A stretch of 6,703 nt of DNA, taken from contig DASTKT010000032.1 in NCBI GenBank assembly GCA_035715725.1, positions 1-6,703 of the forward strand. Reading direction: 5' to 3'. The position numbers and the translations under genes are program-made. The DNA is from JADGGV01 sp035715725 (GTDB lineage: Bacteria; Gemmatimonadota; Gemmatimonadetes; Longimicrobiales; RSA9). How positions within the stretch are numbered: the stretch's first letter is position 1; the number at the start of each line of letters is the position of its first letter. This document shows positions 1 through 5,800 of this stretch, one piece after another. Under the pieces are notes generated by a model. That model saw only the letters and a list, made by a program, of their open reading frames with translations. It ran no database searches and was not told the origin of the DNA.

Positions 1-140
1 CCTCCGCGGTTCGGGCAGGGGCGTTGCCGCGAGGCGGGGCCGCTCGCGGCTGCGGGCACGCTCAGAAGCGGCGGGCCGGCGCCGCGAGTTCCGCCGAGCG
101 GCGGCCAGTTCGGGGCGGGCGGGATCCGACTGGGAGGCGG
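1..140. other. Non-coding GC-rich stretch at the left edge
   Basis: No supported gene. Open frames on both strands here are low-complexity Arg/Ala/Gly/Pro translations typical of GC-rich non-coding DNA. Two perfect inverted repeats are visible: 7-bp arms at 27-33 and 43-49 with a 9-nt loop, and CCGCCG/CGGCGG arms at 91-96 and 99-104 with an AG loop. They may be diverged outliers of the hairpin array at 141-322, but they lack its CCTCTTGCGG linker, so I keep them apart. The 3' end of a gene beginning outside the window cannot be excluded. Confidence 0.4.
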
Positions 141-322
141 CCTGCGGGCGCCGCAGGCGCCCTCTCGCGGGAGCGCGCAGCGCGACCTCTTGCGGCCGCG
201 CGCAGCGCGCCCTTTCGCGGCGCCGCGGCCGTCAGGCCGCGCGCCTCTTGCGGGAGCCCGCAGGGCGACCTCTTGCGGGAGCCCGCAGGGCGACCTCTTG
301 CGGCCCCGGCGGAGCCGGGGCC
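141..322. repeat. Array of seven GC hairpins with a conserved linker, 3' of the histidine kinase
   Basis: Seven perfect inverted repeats follow one another at about 25-bp intervals. Cores are GGCGCC-GCA-GGCGCC (147-161), GCGC-GCA-GCGC (173-183), CGCGC-GCA-GCGCG (197-209), CGCGGCC-GTCA-GGCCGCG (224-241), GCCC-GCA-GGGC twice (256-266 and 281-291), and a final 9-bp stem with GGA loop (302-322). Between them runs a linker close to GACCTCTTGCGG (for example 185-195, 244-253, 268-278, 292-303). Stem sequences differ while pairing is kept, and the loop is GCA in five of the seven. The first hairpin can also fold as CCTGCGG-GCG-CCGCAGG (141-157). On the minus strand, which is the kinase mRNA sense, the linker reads CCGCAAGAGGTC. 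The last hairpin ends 1 bp from the kinase stop codon. There is no T-tract, so a classical intrinsic terminator is unlikely; a REP/BIME-like element or mRNA 3'-end structure is an inference. Confidence 0.85.
302..322 (-). terminator. Strong hairpin immediately after the kinase stop codon, possible transcript end
   Basis: A perfect 9-bp GC stem (302-310 with 314-322) closed by a 3-nt loop sits directly downstream of the minus-strand stop codon at 324-326. The position suits transcript termination or 3'-end protection. The following minus-strand bases are GCAAGAGGTCGC, not a U-run, so it is not a textbook rho-independent terminator. It is also the last unit of the hairpin array. Confidence 0.4.
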
Positions 323-323
323 A

Positions 324-1961
324 TCACCGATCCGGCGCCAGGGGGAGCCAGAGGCTGAACACGGAGCCCTCGCCGGGGTGGCTGCGGAGCGTCAGCTCGC
401 CGCCGAGCACGCGGGCGAGGCGGAGGCTGATCGCGAGGCCGATGCCGGCGCCGGCCTTGCTCTCGGGGGAGAGGCGGGTGAACTCGTGGAAGACCCGCTC
501 CTGGTCGGCCGGCGCGATCCCCGGACCCTCGTCCCAGACCTCGACGACGACCCACTCGGCCAGGTCGGGGCGCGGCCCGGCGCCGACGACGGCGAAGGCC
601 CGCATCCCGACATGCCCCGGCCCCGACGTGTACTTGATGGCGTTGGAGAGGAGGTTCGCCAGGATCTGGCGGACGCGCGCGGCGTCGGATTCGGCGTCGG
701 GGAGATCGTCGGGGACCTCGACGTCGAGCGTCAGACCGGCGCGCGCGGCCTGGGGGCCGTACTGCGTGGCCAGCTCGCGGACGATGGCGCGTACCTCCAC
801 GGACTTTCGCGCCACGCGCAGCTCGCCGGCCTCCGCCCGTGCCATGTCCAGGATGTCGTCGATCAGCTGGAGCGCCGCGCCGATCGCGGAGCGGATGCGC
901 GCGGCGCTCGCGCGCAGCTTCTCCGGGTCGTTGAGGAGGCCGCCCTCGAGGAGCTGGGCGTAGCCGTCGACGGCGCCGAGCGGGTTCTTCAGGTCGTGAC
1001 TGAAGCCGCGGATGAGGCGCTCGCGGCTGCGGAACGAGGCCTGGAGCTCGCGCCGGAGCTGCGCCTCGCGGCCGGCCAGGCTGCGGAGCTGGCTCGCCAG
1101 CCGCGCGAGCAGGAGCACCGCCGCGAGCGAGAGCAGGGCCAGCAGCACGGTGAGGACCATGCCCAGGTCCTGCGCGCGCTGCACCTCTCTGCGGCCCCCC
1201 TCGGTGGCGCGGCGCAGGGCCGCGTCCAGCGCCGCGGAGGCGTTCACGATCCGCTCGAAGAGACGCTGCTGCCTCGCCAACTGCTGGCTCGCGGCGCGCG
1301 CGTCGCCGGGGCGGGTCAGCGCCGAGAGCGGGACCTCTTCCCACGAGTGCAGCAGGTTCTCGAGGGAATCGGCACTCGCCGCGACGCCGTATACCGCGAG
1401 GCGGCGCGTCAACGGGCGCAGCGCGACGAGGGCGCGCCGGTTGTCGTTCCGGGCAGCCTCGAACGTGCGGAGGTACGCCTCGTCGCCGGTCAGCGCGTAC
1501 GCGCGGATCGAGGCGACCTCGACGGCCAGCGCGCGCTCGACGTCGTCCATCAGGTCGCGCGCCGCCGCCGCCACGTCGATGGTGTGCTCGATCACCCCGG
1601 CGATCCGGCGCTGCACGACGATCGGCACGGCGAGGAGCGCGAAGAGCGCGAAGACGACGAAAGCGGTCGAGAGGCGCGTGGCGCGCCAGGAGCCGGGCTC
1701 GAGCTCGTCCGCGCCGGAGTCGGCGTCCGGGGGGAGGGTGGCGCGCGTCGGGATGCGGTCCCCGCTTGCCGGGCCCCGGCCGGCGCCGGCCTCGCCGCCG
1801 GGGCGGGCACCGGCGCTCGCCGCGGGGCTCGCGTCCGGCGGCGTCGCCCCGTCCGGCGCCGCGGCCGCCTCGCCCGGCGGCTCGCCGCTCCACCCCGGCC
1901 TGGCGGGCGCGCGCCGGGTACCAGGTCGCTCCGACATTCCCTCGTCGCTTGCAGGATCCAC
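324..1961 (-). CDS. Membrane sensor histidine kinase, CHASE3-like sensor, HisKA and HATPase_c
   Basis: Predicted inner-membrane two-component sensor kinase of 545 residues that autophosphorylates on histidine and passes the phosphate to an aspartate on a response regulator. Residues 1-95 are Pro/Ala/Gly-rich and probably disordered. Transmembrane segments lie near 99-117 and 268-286. The segment between them is helical and carries TGDEAYLRTFEAA (158-170), typical of CHASE3 extracytoplasmic sensors. The H-box SHDLKNPL (321-328) places the phosphoacceptor at His322. The ATPase domain shows an N-box with Asn436 and Asn440, G1 DEGPGI (477-482) and G2 GAGIGLA (504-510). The start is a GTG at 1961 preceded by GAGG with 9 nt spacing (1971-1974); an in-frame ATG at 1937 is the alternative and loses eight residues. 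No response regulator flanks it, so it is an orphan within this window. The ligand is unknown; the family call is firm, the signal is not. Confidence 0.95.
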   Translation of the reverse strand: MDPASDEGMSERPGTRRAPARPGWSGEPPGEAAAAPDGATPPDASPAASAGARPGGEAGAGRGPASGDRIPTRATLPPDADSGADELEPGSWRATRLSTAFVVFALFALLAVPIVVQRRIAGVIEHTIDVAAAARDLMDDVERALAVEVASIRAYALTGDEAYLRTFEAARNDNRRALVALRPLTRRLAVYGVAASADSLENLLHSWEEVPLSALTRPGDARAASQQLARQQRLFERIVNASAALDAALRRATEGGRREVQRAQDLGMVLTVLLALLSLAAVLLLARLASQLRSLAGREAQLRRELQASFRSRERLIRGFSHDLKNPLGAVDGYAQLLEGGLLNDPEKLRASAARIRSAIGAALQLIDDILDMARAEAGELRVARKSVEVRAIVRELATQYGPQAARAGLTLDVEVPDDLPDAESDAARVRQILANLLSNAIKYTSGPGHVGMRAFAVVGAGPRPDLAEWVVVEVWDEGPGIAPADQERVFHEFTRLSPESKAGAGIGLAISLRLARVLGGELTLRSHPGEGSVFSLWLPLAPDR

Positions 1962-2295
1962 GTCGGGTTGCCTCGCTTCCCGATCAGATGGACGCCGGCG
2001 TGGCGGGCGGCGTTAACGGCGCCGCGCTCCGGCCGGACGGCCGACTACGCCGGCAGCGTGTACACCCGCCGGCGGCCGGCGGTTGCATATCCGGCGGCGG
2101 CCTCGCCGGGACCCGGACGATATCGTGGAGAACGGCCAGGCCGGCCGGCCCGGGCGAGCGCACCCATCCATCCGCTCGAGCCCTGCATACGCCGAGCCGG
2201 GGGAGCGTGCCACCACGATCCGCGCCGAAGGGCCTGCCGGGAGGACGGAACGTCGACCCTGCCGCCCGCACGTCCCGAAGGCGACGAGGGCGCCG
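1962..2295. other. Intergenic region between aldolase and histidine kinase genes
   Basis: No supported gene. It should hold the aldolase transcript end and the kinase promoter, both on the minus strand. Visible structure includes a perfect palindrome GTGTACAC (2058-2065) directly beside a hairpin with 7-bp arms and CGG loop (2066-2082), and relatively AT-richer patches at GCATAT (2085-2090) and CGATATCG (2118-2125). I could not assign a convincing -35/-10 pair. A 95-codon minus-strand frame at 1984-2271 is Arg/Pro-rich and resembles no family I know. Confidence 0.5.
2058..2082. promoter_or_regulatory. GTGTACAC palindrome next to a GC hairpin, possible operator
   Basis: An 8-bp perfect palindrome with an AT-containing centre abuts a perfect CCGCCGG-CGG-CCGGCGG hairpin (2066-2082), about 100 bp upstream of the kinase start on the minus strand. 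In DNA this GC-rich an isolated GTGTACAC is mildly unexpected. It could be a protein-binding site in the kinase promoter region, or chance; a single copy does not discriminate. Confidence 0.2.
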
Positions 2296-3255
2296 TCAGC
2301 GGCCCCGCGCCAGCGCCTCCCGCAGGCCGTCCAGTCGGCCCGCCGAGTGCAGGTGCCCGGACCGCTCCTCCACCATCTCCGCCAGCGCCTCCATGAACTG
2401 CAGCCCCGGCTTGCGCAGGTCGAAGTCGGCCGGATGATCGCGGAAGTACTCGCGGTGCACCCGGGTCCACACGAGCCGGCCGTCCGTGTCGATGTTCACC
2501 TTCGTGATCCCGAGCGGGATCGCCCGCGGGAGATCCGACAGGTCCACGCCGCGCGCGCTCTCGTCCAGCGCGCCGCCCGCCGCGTTGATGCGCCGCACCT
2601 CCTCGGCCGGCACCGCGCTCGCCCCGTGCAGCACCAGCGGAAAGCCCCGCAGCCGCTCCTGGATCGCGCGGATCCGGTCGAGGTGCAGCCCGTGCGTGCC
2701 GCTGAACTTGTACGCGCCGTGGCTCGTTCCCACCGCGACGGCCAGCGAGTCGCACCCGGTCGCGCGCACGAACTCCTCCGCCTCCGCGGGGTCCGTCAGC
2801 AACGCGTGCTTCTCGTCCACCGCGATGTGCTCCTCCACGCCGCCGAGCCGGCCCAGCTCCGCCTCCACGCTCACGCCCCGCTCGTGCGCGCGCTCCACCA
2901 CCCGCCGCGTCGTCGCCACGTTCTCCTCGAACGGCGTATGCGACGCGTCGATCATCACCGACGTGTATGCCCCGGAGTCGATCGCGTCGTAGCACGTCTT
3001 CTCGTCGCCGTGGTCCAGGTGCACCGCGAACACCAGCTCGGGGAAGCGCTCGTGCGCCGCCCTCAGGATCGCGTCCAGCGTCCGCGCGCCGGCGTACTTC
3101 CGAGCGCCCTTCGAGATCTGCACGATGAACGGCGCCGACGCGCGCCGGTTCCCCTCGAACAGCCCGAGCACCTGCTCGACGTTGTTCGCGTTGTACGCGC
3201 CCAGCGCATACTCGCCGTAGGCGTGGCGGTACAGCTCTCCCGTCGTGACGATCAT
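2296..3255 (-). CDS. fba: Class II (metal-dependent) fructose-bisphosphate aldolase
   Basis: Cytoplasmic lyase of glycolysis and gluconeogenesis that interconverts fructose 1,6-bisphosphate with dihydroxyacetone phosphate and glyceraldehyde 3-phosphate. The 319-residue product shows HLDHG (79-83), with Asp81 in the catalytic position and His82 as metal ligand; VEAELG (130-135) with its glutamates; GTSHG (176-180) with His179 and VLHGAS (208-213) with His210 as further metal ligands; and NIDTD (254-258) for phosphate binding. Length is normal for the family. The ATG at 3255 is chosen because AAGGAG (3263-3268) lies 7 nt upstream and the family N-terminus begins there; the same frame stays open upstream to 3666, but that translation is Arg/Ala-rich and non-homologous in appearance. 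It is transcribed divergently from the arsenic cassette and separated by 334 bp from the kinase gene downstream. A related ketose-bisphosphate (tagatose-type) aldolase activity cannot be excluded from sequence alone. Confidence 0.95.
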   Translation of the reverse strand: MIVTTGELYRHAYGEYALGAYNANNVEQVLGLFEGNRRASAPFIVQISKGARKYAGARTLDAILRAAHERFPELVFAVHLDHGDEKTCYDAIDSGAYTSVMIDASHTPFEENVATTRRVVERAHERGVSVEAELGRLGGVEEHIAVDEKHALLTDPAEAEEFVRATGCDSLAVAVGTSHGAYKFSGTHGLHLDRIRAIQERLRGFPLVLHGASAVPAEEVRRINAAGGALDESARGVDLSDLPRAIPLGITKVNIDTDGRLVWTRVHREYFRDHPADFDLRKPGLQFMEALAEMVEERSGHLHSAGRLDGLREALARGR

Positions 3256-3599
3256 CCTCCCGCTCCTTCCCCGATTCGGCGTCAGGCAAGCGGACCCCGC
3301 CGCCGCCCTCAGCGGCGCTCCGCCGCACGAGCGGGACCACGGCGACGCCGACGCGGGCACGAGCGCGGGCGCAGGCGCGGCTTCGGCGCGGGCGCCCTGC
3401 CGCGCTTCGGGTGGGGCGGGGGCGGACGGCCGCGCGCCACGCCGCGCTCGAGCGGAGCGGGGGCGGGGGCGGCGGCGCGCCACGGCACGCTCGGGCGGAG
3501 CGGCGCCGGCGCCGCAGCCTCGCGTGGTCACCGGGCGCCGCGCCGCTCGAGCTGCCCGCGCGCCGGCGGCCCGCCGCCGGCCGCTCCCACACGGGATCC
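3256..3599. other. Divergent intergenic region, low-complexity GC-rich
   Basis: No supported gene; this separates the minus-strand aldolase from the plus-strand arsenic cassette. It is nearly pure G/C with short imperfect repeats such as GCGGGCGC, a G-rich plus-strand run at 3409-3425 (three runs of three or more G plus a GG, so an incomplete quadruplex motif), and a perfect hairpin with 8-bp arms and CCCG loop at 3562-3581. Open frames across it in several registers are low-complexity and unsupported. The aldolase 5' leader must lie here if its promoter is in the AT-richer patch near 3600-3670. Confidence 0.5.
3263..3268 (-). promoter_or_regulatory. Shine-Dalgarno sequence of the aldolase gene
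   Basis: The minus strand reads AAGGAG, then 7 nt, then the ATG ending at 3255. This decides the start against the much longer upstream-open frame. Confidence 0.8.
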
Positions 3600-3641
3600 T
3601 TGACACCGGCATCGCCGGTGCACACTGTTGGCAGCCACAAT
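3600..3641 (+). promoter_or_regulatory. Candidate promoter and palindromic operator of the arsenic cassette
   Basis: TTGACA at 3600-3605 matches the sigma-70 -35 consensus. It overlaps a perfect inverted repeat CACCGGC-ATC-GCCGGTG (3604-3620), the size and symmetry expected for a MarR-type dimer site. No good -10 lies 16-18 bp downstream: the best hexamers are weak (CACACT at 3621, CACTGT at 3623). CACAAT at 3636-3641 is a better -10 and lies 6 nt before GTG 3648, which would suit a leaderless start, but it has no -35 at proper distance. On the minus strand TATTGT (3637-3642) is a possible -10 for the aldolase. Autoregulation by the adjacent MarR gene is inferred from position. Confidence 0.4.
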
Positions 3642-3665
3642 AGTTGCGTGAGCGAACCGAGCCCA

Positions 3666-4382
3666 ATGACCGACAAGCACGAGCCAGCGTCCGCGGGTGC
3701 CGTTCCGAGCGCGGTCCCGCATGTCCGCGCGGGTGCGGGTGCGGCCGCGGTCCGGCCCGCGCCCGCAGTCCCGCCCGCGCCTGCGGCCGTGCCCGCGGTC
3801 CCGCCCGCGCCCGCGGGTTGGCCCGCGCCGGCCGCTCCGAGCGTGCCCGCGGCTCTCGCCGCGAACGCGAACGCGCCCGGACACGCCGACGCGCTGGCGT
3901 TCCACCGGGCGCTCACCGAGTTGGTCCGCGTCTACCAGTTCCGCGACCGCGCCCGGATCTGCTGCCACGACATCTCGGTGACGCAGTGCTACGCGCTCGA
4001 GGCGCTGGTGCTGCGCGGCCCGCTCACGCTGAACGAGCTGTCGGCGGAGCTGTACCTGGACAAGAGCACGACGAGCCGGGTGGCGGACGGGCTGGAGCGA
4101 AAGGGGTATGCCGCGCGATCTCCGCATCCGGCGAGCCGGCGCTCGGTGCTCTTGGAGGCGACGCGTTCCGGGCGGGATCTGCACGCCCGTATCGAGGCGG
4201 AGATCGTGGCGGAGGAGGACCGCCTGCTGGCGGAGTTCTCGCCGGAGGTGCGCGCCTCGGCGACGCGCCTGATCGAGGCGCTGGCCCGGGCGGCGGCCGC
4301 GCGCGTGGACACGACCGGCGGCTCGTGCTGCCGCATCGACCCGCCGGTCCAGCTCGAGCCCCGCTCCGGCGCGTCCCGCTGA
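3666..4382 (+). CDS. MarR-family regulator with cysteine pairs, first gene of the arsenic cassette
   Basis: Predicted DNA-binding repressor or thiol sensor of 238 residues. A MarR-type winged helix-turn-helix covers about 80-212: dimer helix from 78, GPLTLNELSAELYL (118-131), recognition helix KSTTSRVADGLERKGY (133-148), wing with RRS (158-160). Cysteines are grouped: Cys99-Cys100 and Cys108 in the first helical region (ICCHDISVTQC) and Cys221-Cys222 near the C-terminus (GGSCCR). With the arsenic enzymes encoded directly downstream, the simplest reading is an As(III)- or thiol-responsive regulator of this operon; that is inference. Residues 20-70 are a Pro/Ala/Val-rich low-complexity stretch atypical of MarR proteins. 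The start is uncertain: ATG 3666 is used, GTG 3648 adds six residues, and GTG 3843 would leave about 179 residues, nearer normal MarR size; none has a clear Shine-Dalgarno sequence. An 11-nt gap separates it from the next gene. Confidence 0.88.
   Translation: MTDKHEPASAGAVPSAVPHVRAGAGAAAVRPAPAVPPAPAAVPAVPPAPAGWPAPAAPSVPAALAANANAPGHADALAFHRALTELVRVYQFRDRARICCHDISVTQCYALEALVLRGPLTLNELSAELYLDKSTTSRVADGLERKGYAARSPHPASRRSVLLEATRSGRDLHARIEAEIVAEEDRLLAEFSPEVRASATRLIEALARAAAARVDTTGGSCCRIDPPVQLEPRSGASR
3768..3816 (+). repeat. Two direct 19-bp copies, 30 bp apart, encoding the Pro/Ala stretch of the MarR protein
   Basis: GTCCCGCCCGCGCCTGCGG at 3768-3786 recurs with one change at 3798-3816. The 30-bp period keeps the reading frame and gives a repeated VPPAPA (residues 35-40 and 45-50). 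It looks like slippage expansion, and similar GC-simple DNA also fills the upstream intergenic region. Confidence 0.6.
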
Positions 4383-4387
4383 GGGGG
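4381..4387 (+). promoter_or_regulatory. Shine-Dalgarno sequence of the arsN1-like gene
   Basis: GAGGGGG overlaps the stop codon of the MarR gene and lies 6 nt before ATG 4394, consistent with coupled translation. Confidence 0.65.
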
Positions 4388-4393
4388 GCGGCG

Positions 4394-4948
4394 ATGGGCG
4401 AGCCGGTTCAGGTGCGCGTCGCGGAGCCACGGGATGCCGCGGCCATCGCCCGGATCTACAACGAGGGGATCCAGGATCGGGTGGCGACGTTCGAGACGCG
4501 CGAGCGCGTCCCCGCGGAGGTCCTCGGCTGGCTCGGCGATCCGCGGCATCCCGTGCTGGTGGCGGAGCGCGCGAGCGAGGTCGTCGGTTGGGCCTCCGCC
4601 TCGAGGTACCGCGACCGGGAGTGCTACGCCGGGATCGCGGAGTTCTCGGTCTACGTGGGGAGATCCGCCCGCGGCGCCGGCGTCGGCGACGCGCTGATGG
4701 CGGCGTTCATCGCCGCCTGCGAGGCGGCCGGCGTCTGGAAGCTGGTCTCCCGTGTCTTCCCGGAGAACGCGGCGTCGCGCGGCCTCTGCCGTCGCCACGG
4801 GTTCCGCGAGGTCGGCACGTATCGGAAGCACGCGCGGCTCGACGGCGTGTGGCGGGACGTGGTCATCGTCGAGCGTTTGCTGGAGGCGAACCTCACCCCG
4901 CGCCCGGCGCTCGCCGGGTCCGCGGACGAGAATGCGAGGATCCGATGA
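4394..4948 (+). CDS. arsN1: GNAT acetyltransferase, ArsN1 (arsinothricin/phosphinothricin N-acetyltransferase) type
   Basis: Cytoplasmic acetyl-CoA-dependent N-acetyltransferase, 184 residues. ArsN1 enzymes acetylate the amino group of arsinothricin, an organoarsenical glutamate mimic and antibiotic; close relatives acetylate phosphinothricin. Family signatures visible are IYNEGIQDRVATFET (21-35), the acetyl-CoA pyrophosphate loop RGAGVG (93-98) following SVYVGR (85-90), FPENAASRGLCRRHGF (122-137) and the C-terminal GVWRDVVIVERLL (151-163). The tail after about 165 is extra and less conserved-looking. The ATG is backed by GAGGGGG 6 nt upstream. It follows the MarR gene by 11 nt and its stop overlaps the next start (ATGA at 4945-4948), so it is operonic. 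The arsenic substrate is preferred over phosphinothricin because of the arsM and arsN2 neighbours. Family assignment is firm, substrate moderately so; methionine sulfoximine is another known substrate class of these GNATs. Confidence 0.88.
   Translation: MGEPVQVRVAEPRDAAAIARIYNEGIQDRVATFETRERVPAEVLGWLGDPRHPVLVAERASEVVGWASASRYRDRECYAGIAEFSVYVGRSARGAGVGDALMAAFIAACEAAGVWKLVSRVFPENAASRGLCRRHGFREVGTYRKHARLDGVWRDVVIVERLLEANLTPRPALAGSADENARIR
4936..4940 (+). promoter_or_regulatory. Shine-Dalgarno sequence of arsM inside the arsN1 end
   Basis: GAGGA lies 4 nt before ATG 4945, within the last codons of arsN1. It fixes the arsM start at the overlapping ATGA although the arsM frame is open further upstream. 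Confidence 0.7.
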
Positions 4949-5796
4949 GCGGAGATGTGAAGGCGATCGTGCGCCAGCGCTACGGCCAGGCGGCGCTCCG
5001 GGTGATGGACGGGGCGGAGCTCCCCGCCTCCTGCTGCGAATCGATCGGCTGCTGCGGTGGGGCGGCCGCGCCGGCTTGCGACCCGATCACGGGGAACCTC
5101 TACGATTCGGTGACGACGTCGGAACTCCCGGAACGCGCCGTGCTGGCGTCGCTCGGCTGCGGCAATCCCACCGCGCTGGCGGAGCTCCGCCCCGGCGAGG
5201 TGGTGCTCGACCTGGGGAGCGGCGGCGGCATCGACGTGCTCCTCTCGGCGCGCCGCGTCGGCCCCGAGGGCAAGGCGTACGGCCTGGACATGACCGACGA
5301 GATGCTGGAGCTCGCGCGCAGCAACCAGCGCCAGGCCGGCGTCGAGAACGTGGAGTTCCTTCGCGGCGAGATCGAGGCGATCCCGCTCCCCGACGGCGCC
5401 GTCGATGTCGTCATCTCGAACTGTGTGATCAACCTGTCCGCCGACAAGCGACGCGTCCTCGCCGAAGCGTTCCGCGTGCTTCGCCCCGGCGGCCGCTTCG
5501 CCGTCTCCGACGTCGTCGTCCGCGGCGAGGTGCCGCCGGAGGTGCGTCGCAGCATGGAGCTGTGGGTCGGCTGCATCGCCGGCGCCCTCGAGGAAGCCGA
5601 GTTCCGCCGGCTGCTCGAAGAGGTCGGCTTCGAGGACGTCGACATCGAGCCGACGCGCGTCTACGGCTTCGACGAGGCCCGGGCATTCCTCGCAGAGGCC
5701 GGCCTCGACGCTCCAAGCGTCGCCGCCGGCATCGACGGCCGTTTCATGGCCGCCTTCGTCCGCGCCCGCAAGCCCGCGACGCCGAGCGCCCCATGA
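4945..5796 (+). CDS. arsM: Arsenite S-adenosylmethionine methyltransferase ArsM
   Basis: Cytoplasmic class I SAM-dependent methyltransferase of 283 residues that methylates trivalent arsenic to mono-, di- and trimethylarsenicals. SAM motif I is VLDLGSGGGID (87-97). The As(III)-binding cysteines are present: Cys72 in LGCGNP (70-75), Cys160 in ISNCVINL (157-164) and Cys210 in WVGCIAGAL (207-215). The N-terminus begins VRQRYGQAA and has two extra cysteine pairs, Cys30-Cys31 and Cys36-Cys37 (SCCESIGCC), plus Cys45, common in bacterial ArsM and possibly involved in substrate capture or redox. Length is normal. The start overlaps the arsN1 stop by 4 bp with GAGGA upstream, and the arsN2-like gene begins 4 bp after the stop, so translation is probably coupled along the operon. 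All three core cysteines suggest full arsenite methylation activity. A short ATGA overlap at 5793 opens only a 14-codon frame and is not a gene. Confidence 0.95.
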   Translation: MSGDVKAIVRQRYGQAALRVMDGAELPASCCESIGCCGGAAAPACDPITGNLYDSVTTSELPERAVLASLGCGNPTALAELRPGEVVLDLGSGGGIDVLLSARRVGPEGKAYGLDMTDEMLELARSNQRQAGVENVEFLRGEIEAIPLPDGAVDVVISNCVINLSADKRRVLAEAFRVLRPGGRFAVSDVVVRGEVPPEVRRSMELWVGCIAGALEEAEFRRLLEEVGFEDVDIEPTRVYGFDEARAFLAEAGLDAPSVAAGIDGRFMAAFVRARKPATPSAP

Positions 5797-5800
5797 GCCC

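Noticed and set aside
141..322. CRISPR array reading of the 25-bp repeats
   Set aside because: The linker is only about 12 bp, the intervening segments are palindromic and too short for spacers, and no cas gene is visible.
1984..2271. 95-codon minus-strand small protein between aldolase and kinase
   Set aside because: Arg/Pro-rich composition, no ribosome binding site that I can see, no motif, and overlapping frames of similar quality.
24..2396. 790-codon plus-strand open frame
   Set aside because: It runs antisense through the histidine kinase and the intergenic regions, and its translation is Arg/Ala-rich without domains. It is a by-product of scarce stop codons in GC-rich DNA.
3409..3425. 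Plus-strand G-quadruplex
   Set aside because: There are only three runs of three or more G followed by GG, so the four-run pattern is incomplete.
3256..3666. In-frame upstream extension of the aldolase to 3666
   Set aside because: AAGGAG is correctly spaced before ATG 3255, the family N-terminus begins there, and the extension is low-complexity.
4588..4944. In-frame upstream extension of arsM into arsN1
   Set aside because: It lies inside the well-supported arsN1 gene in another frame, and GAGGA marks the ATG at 4945.
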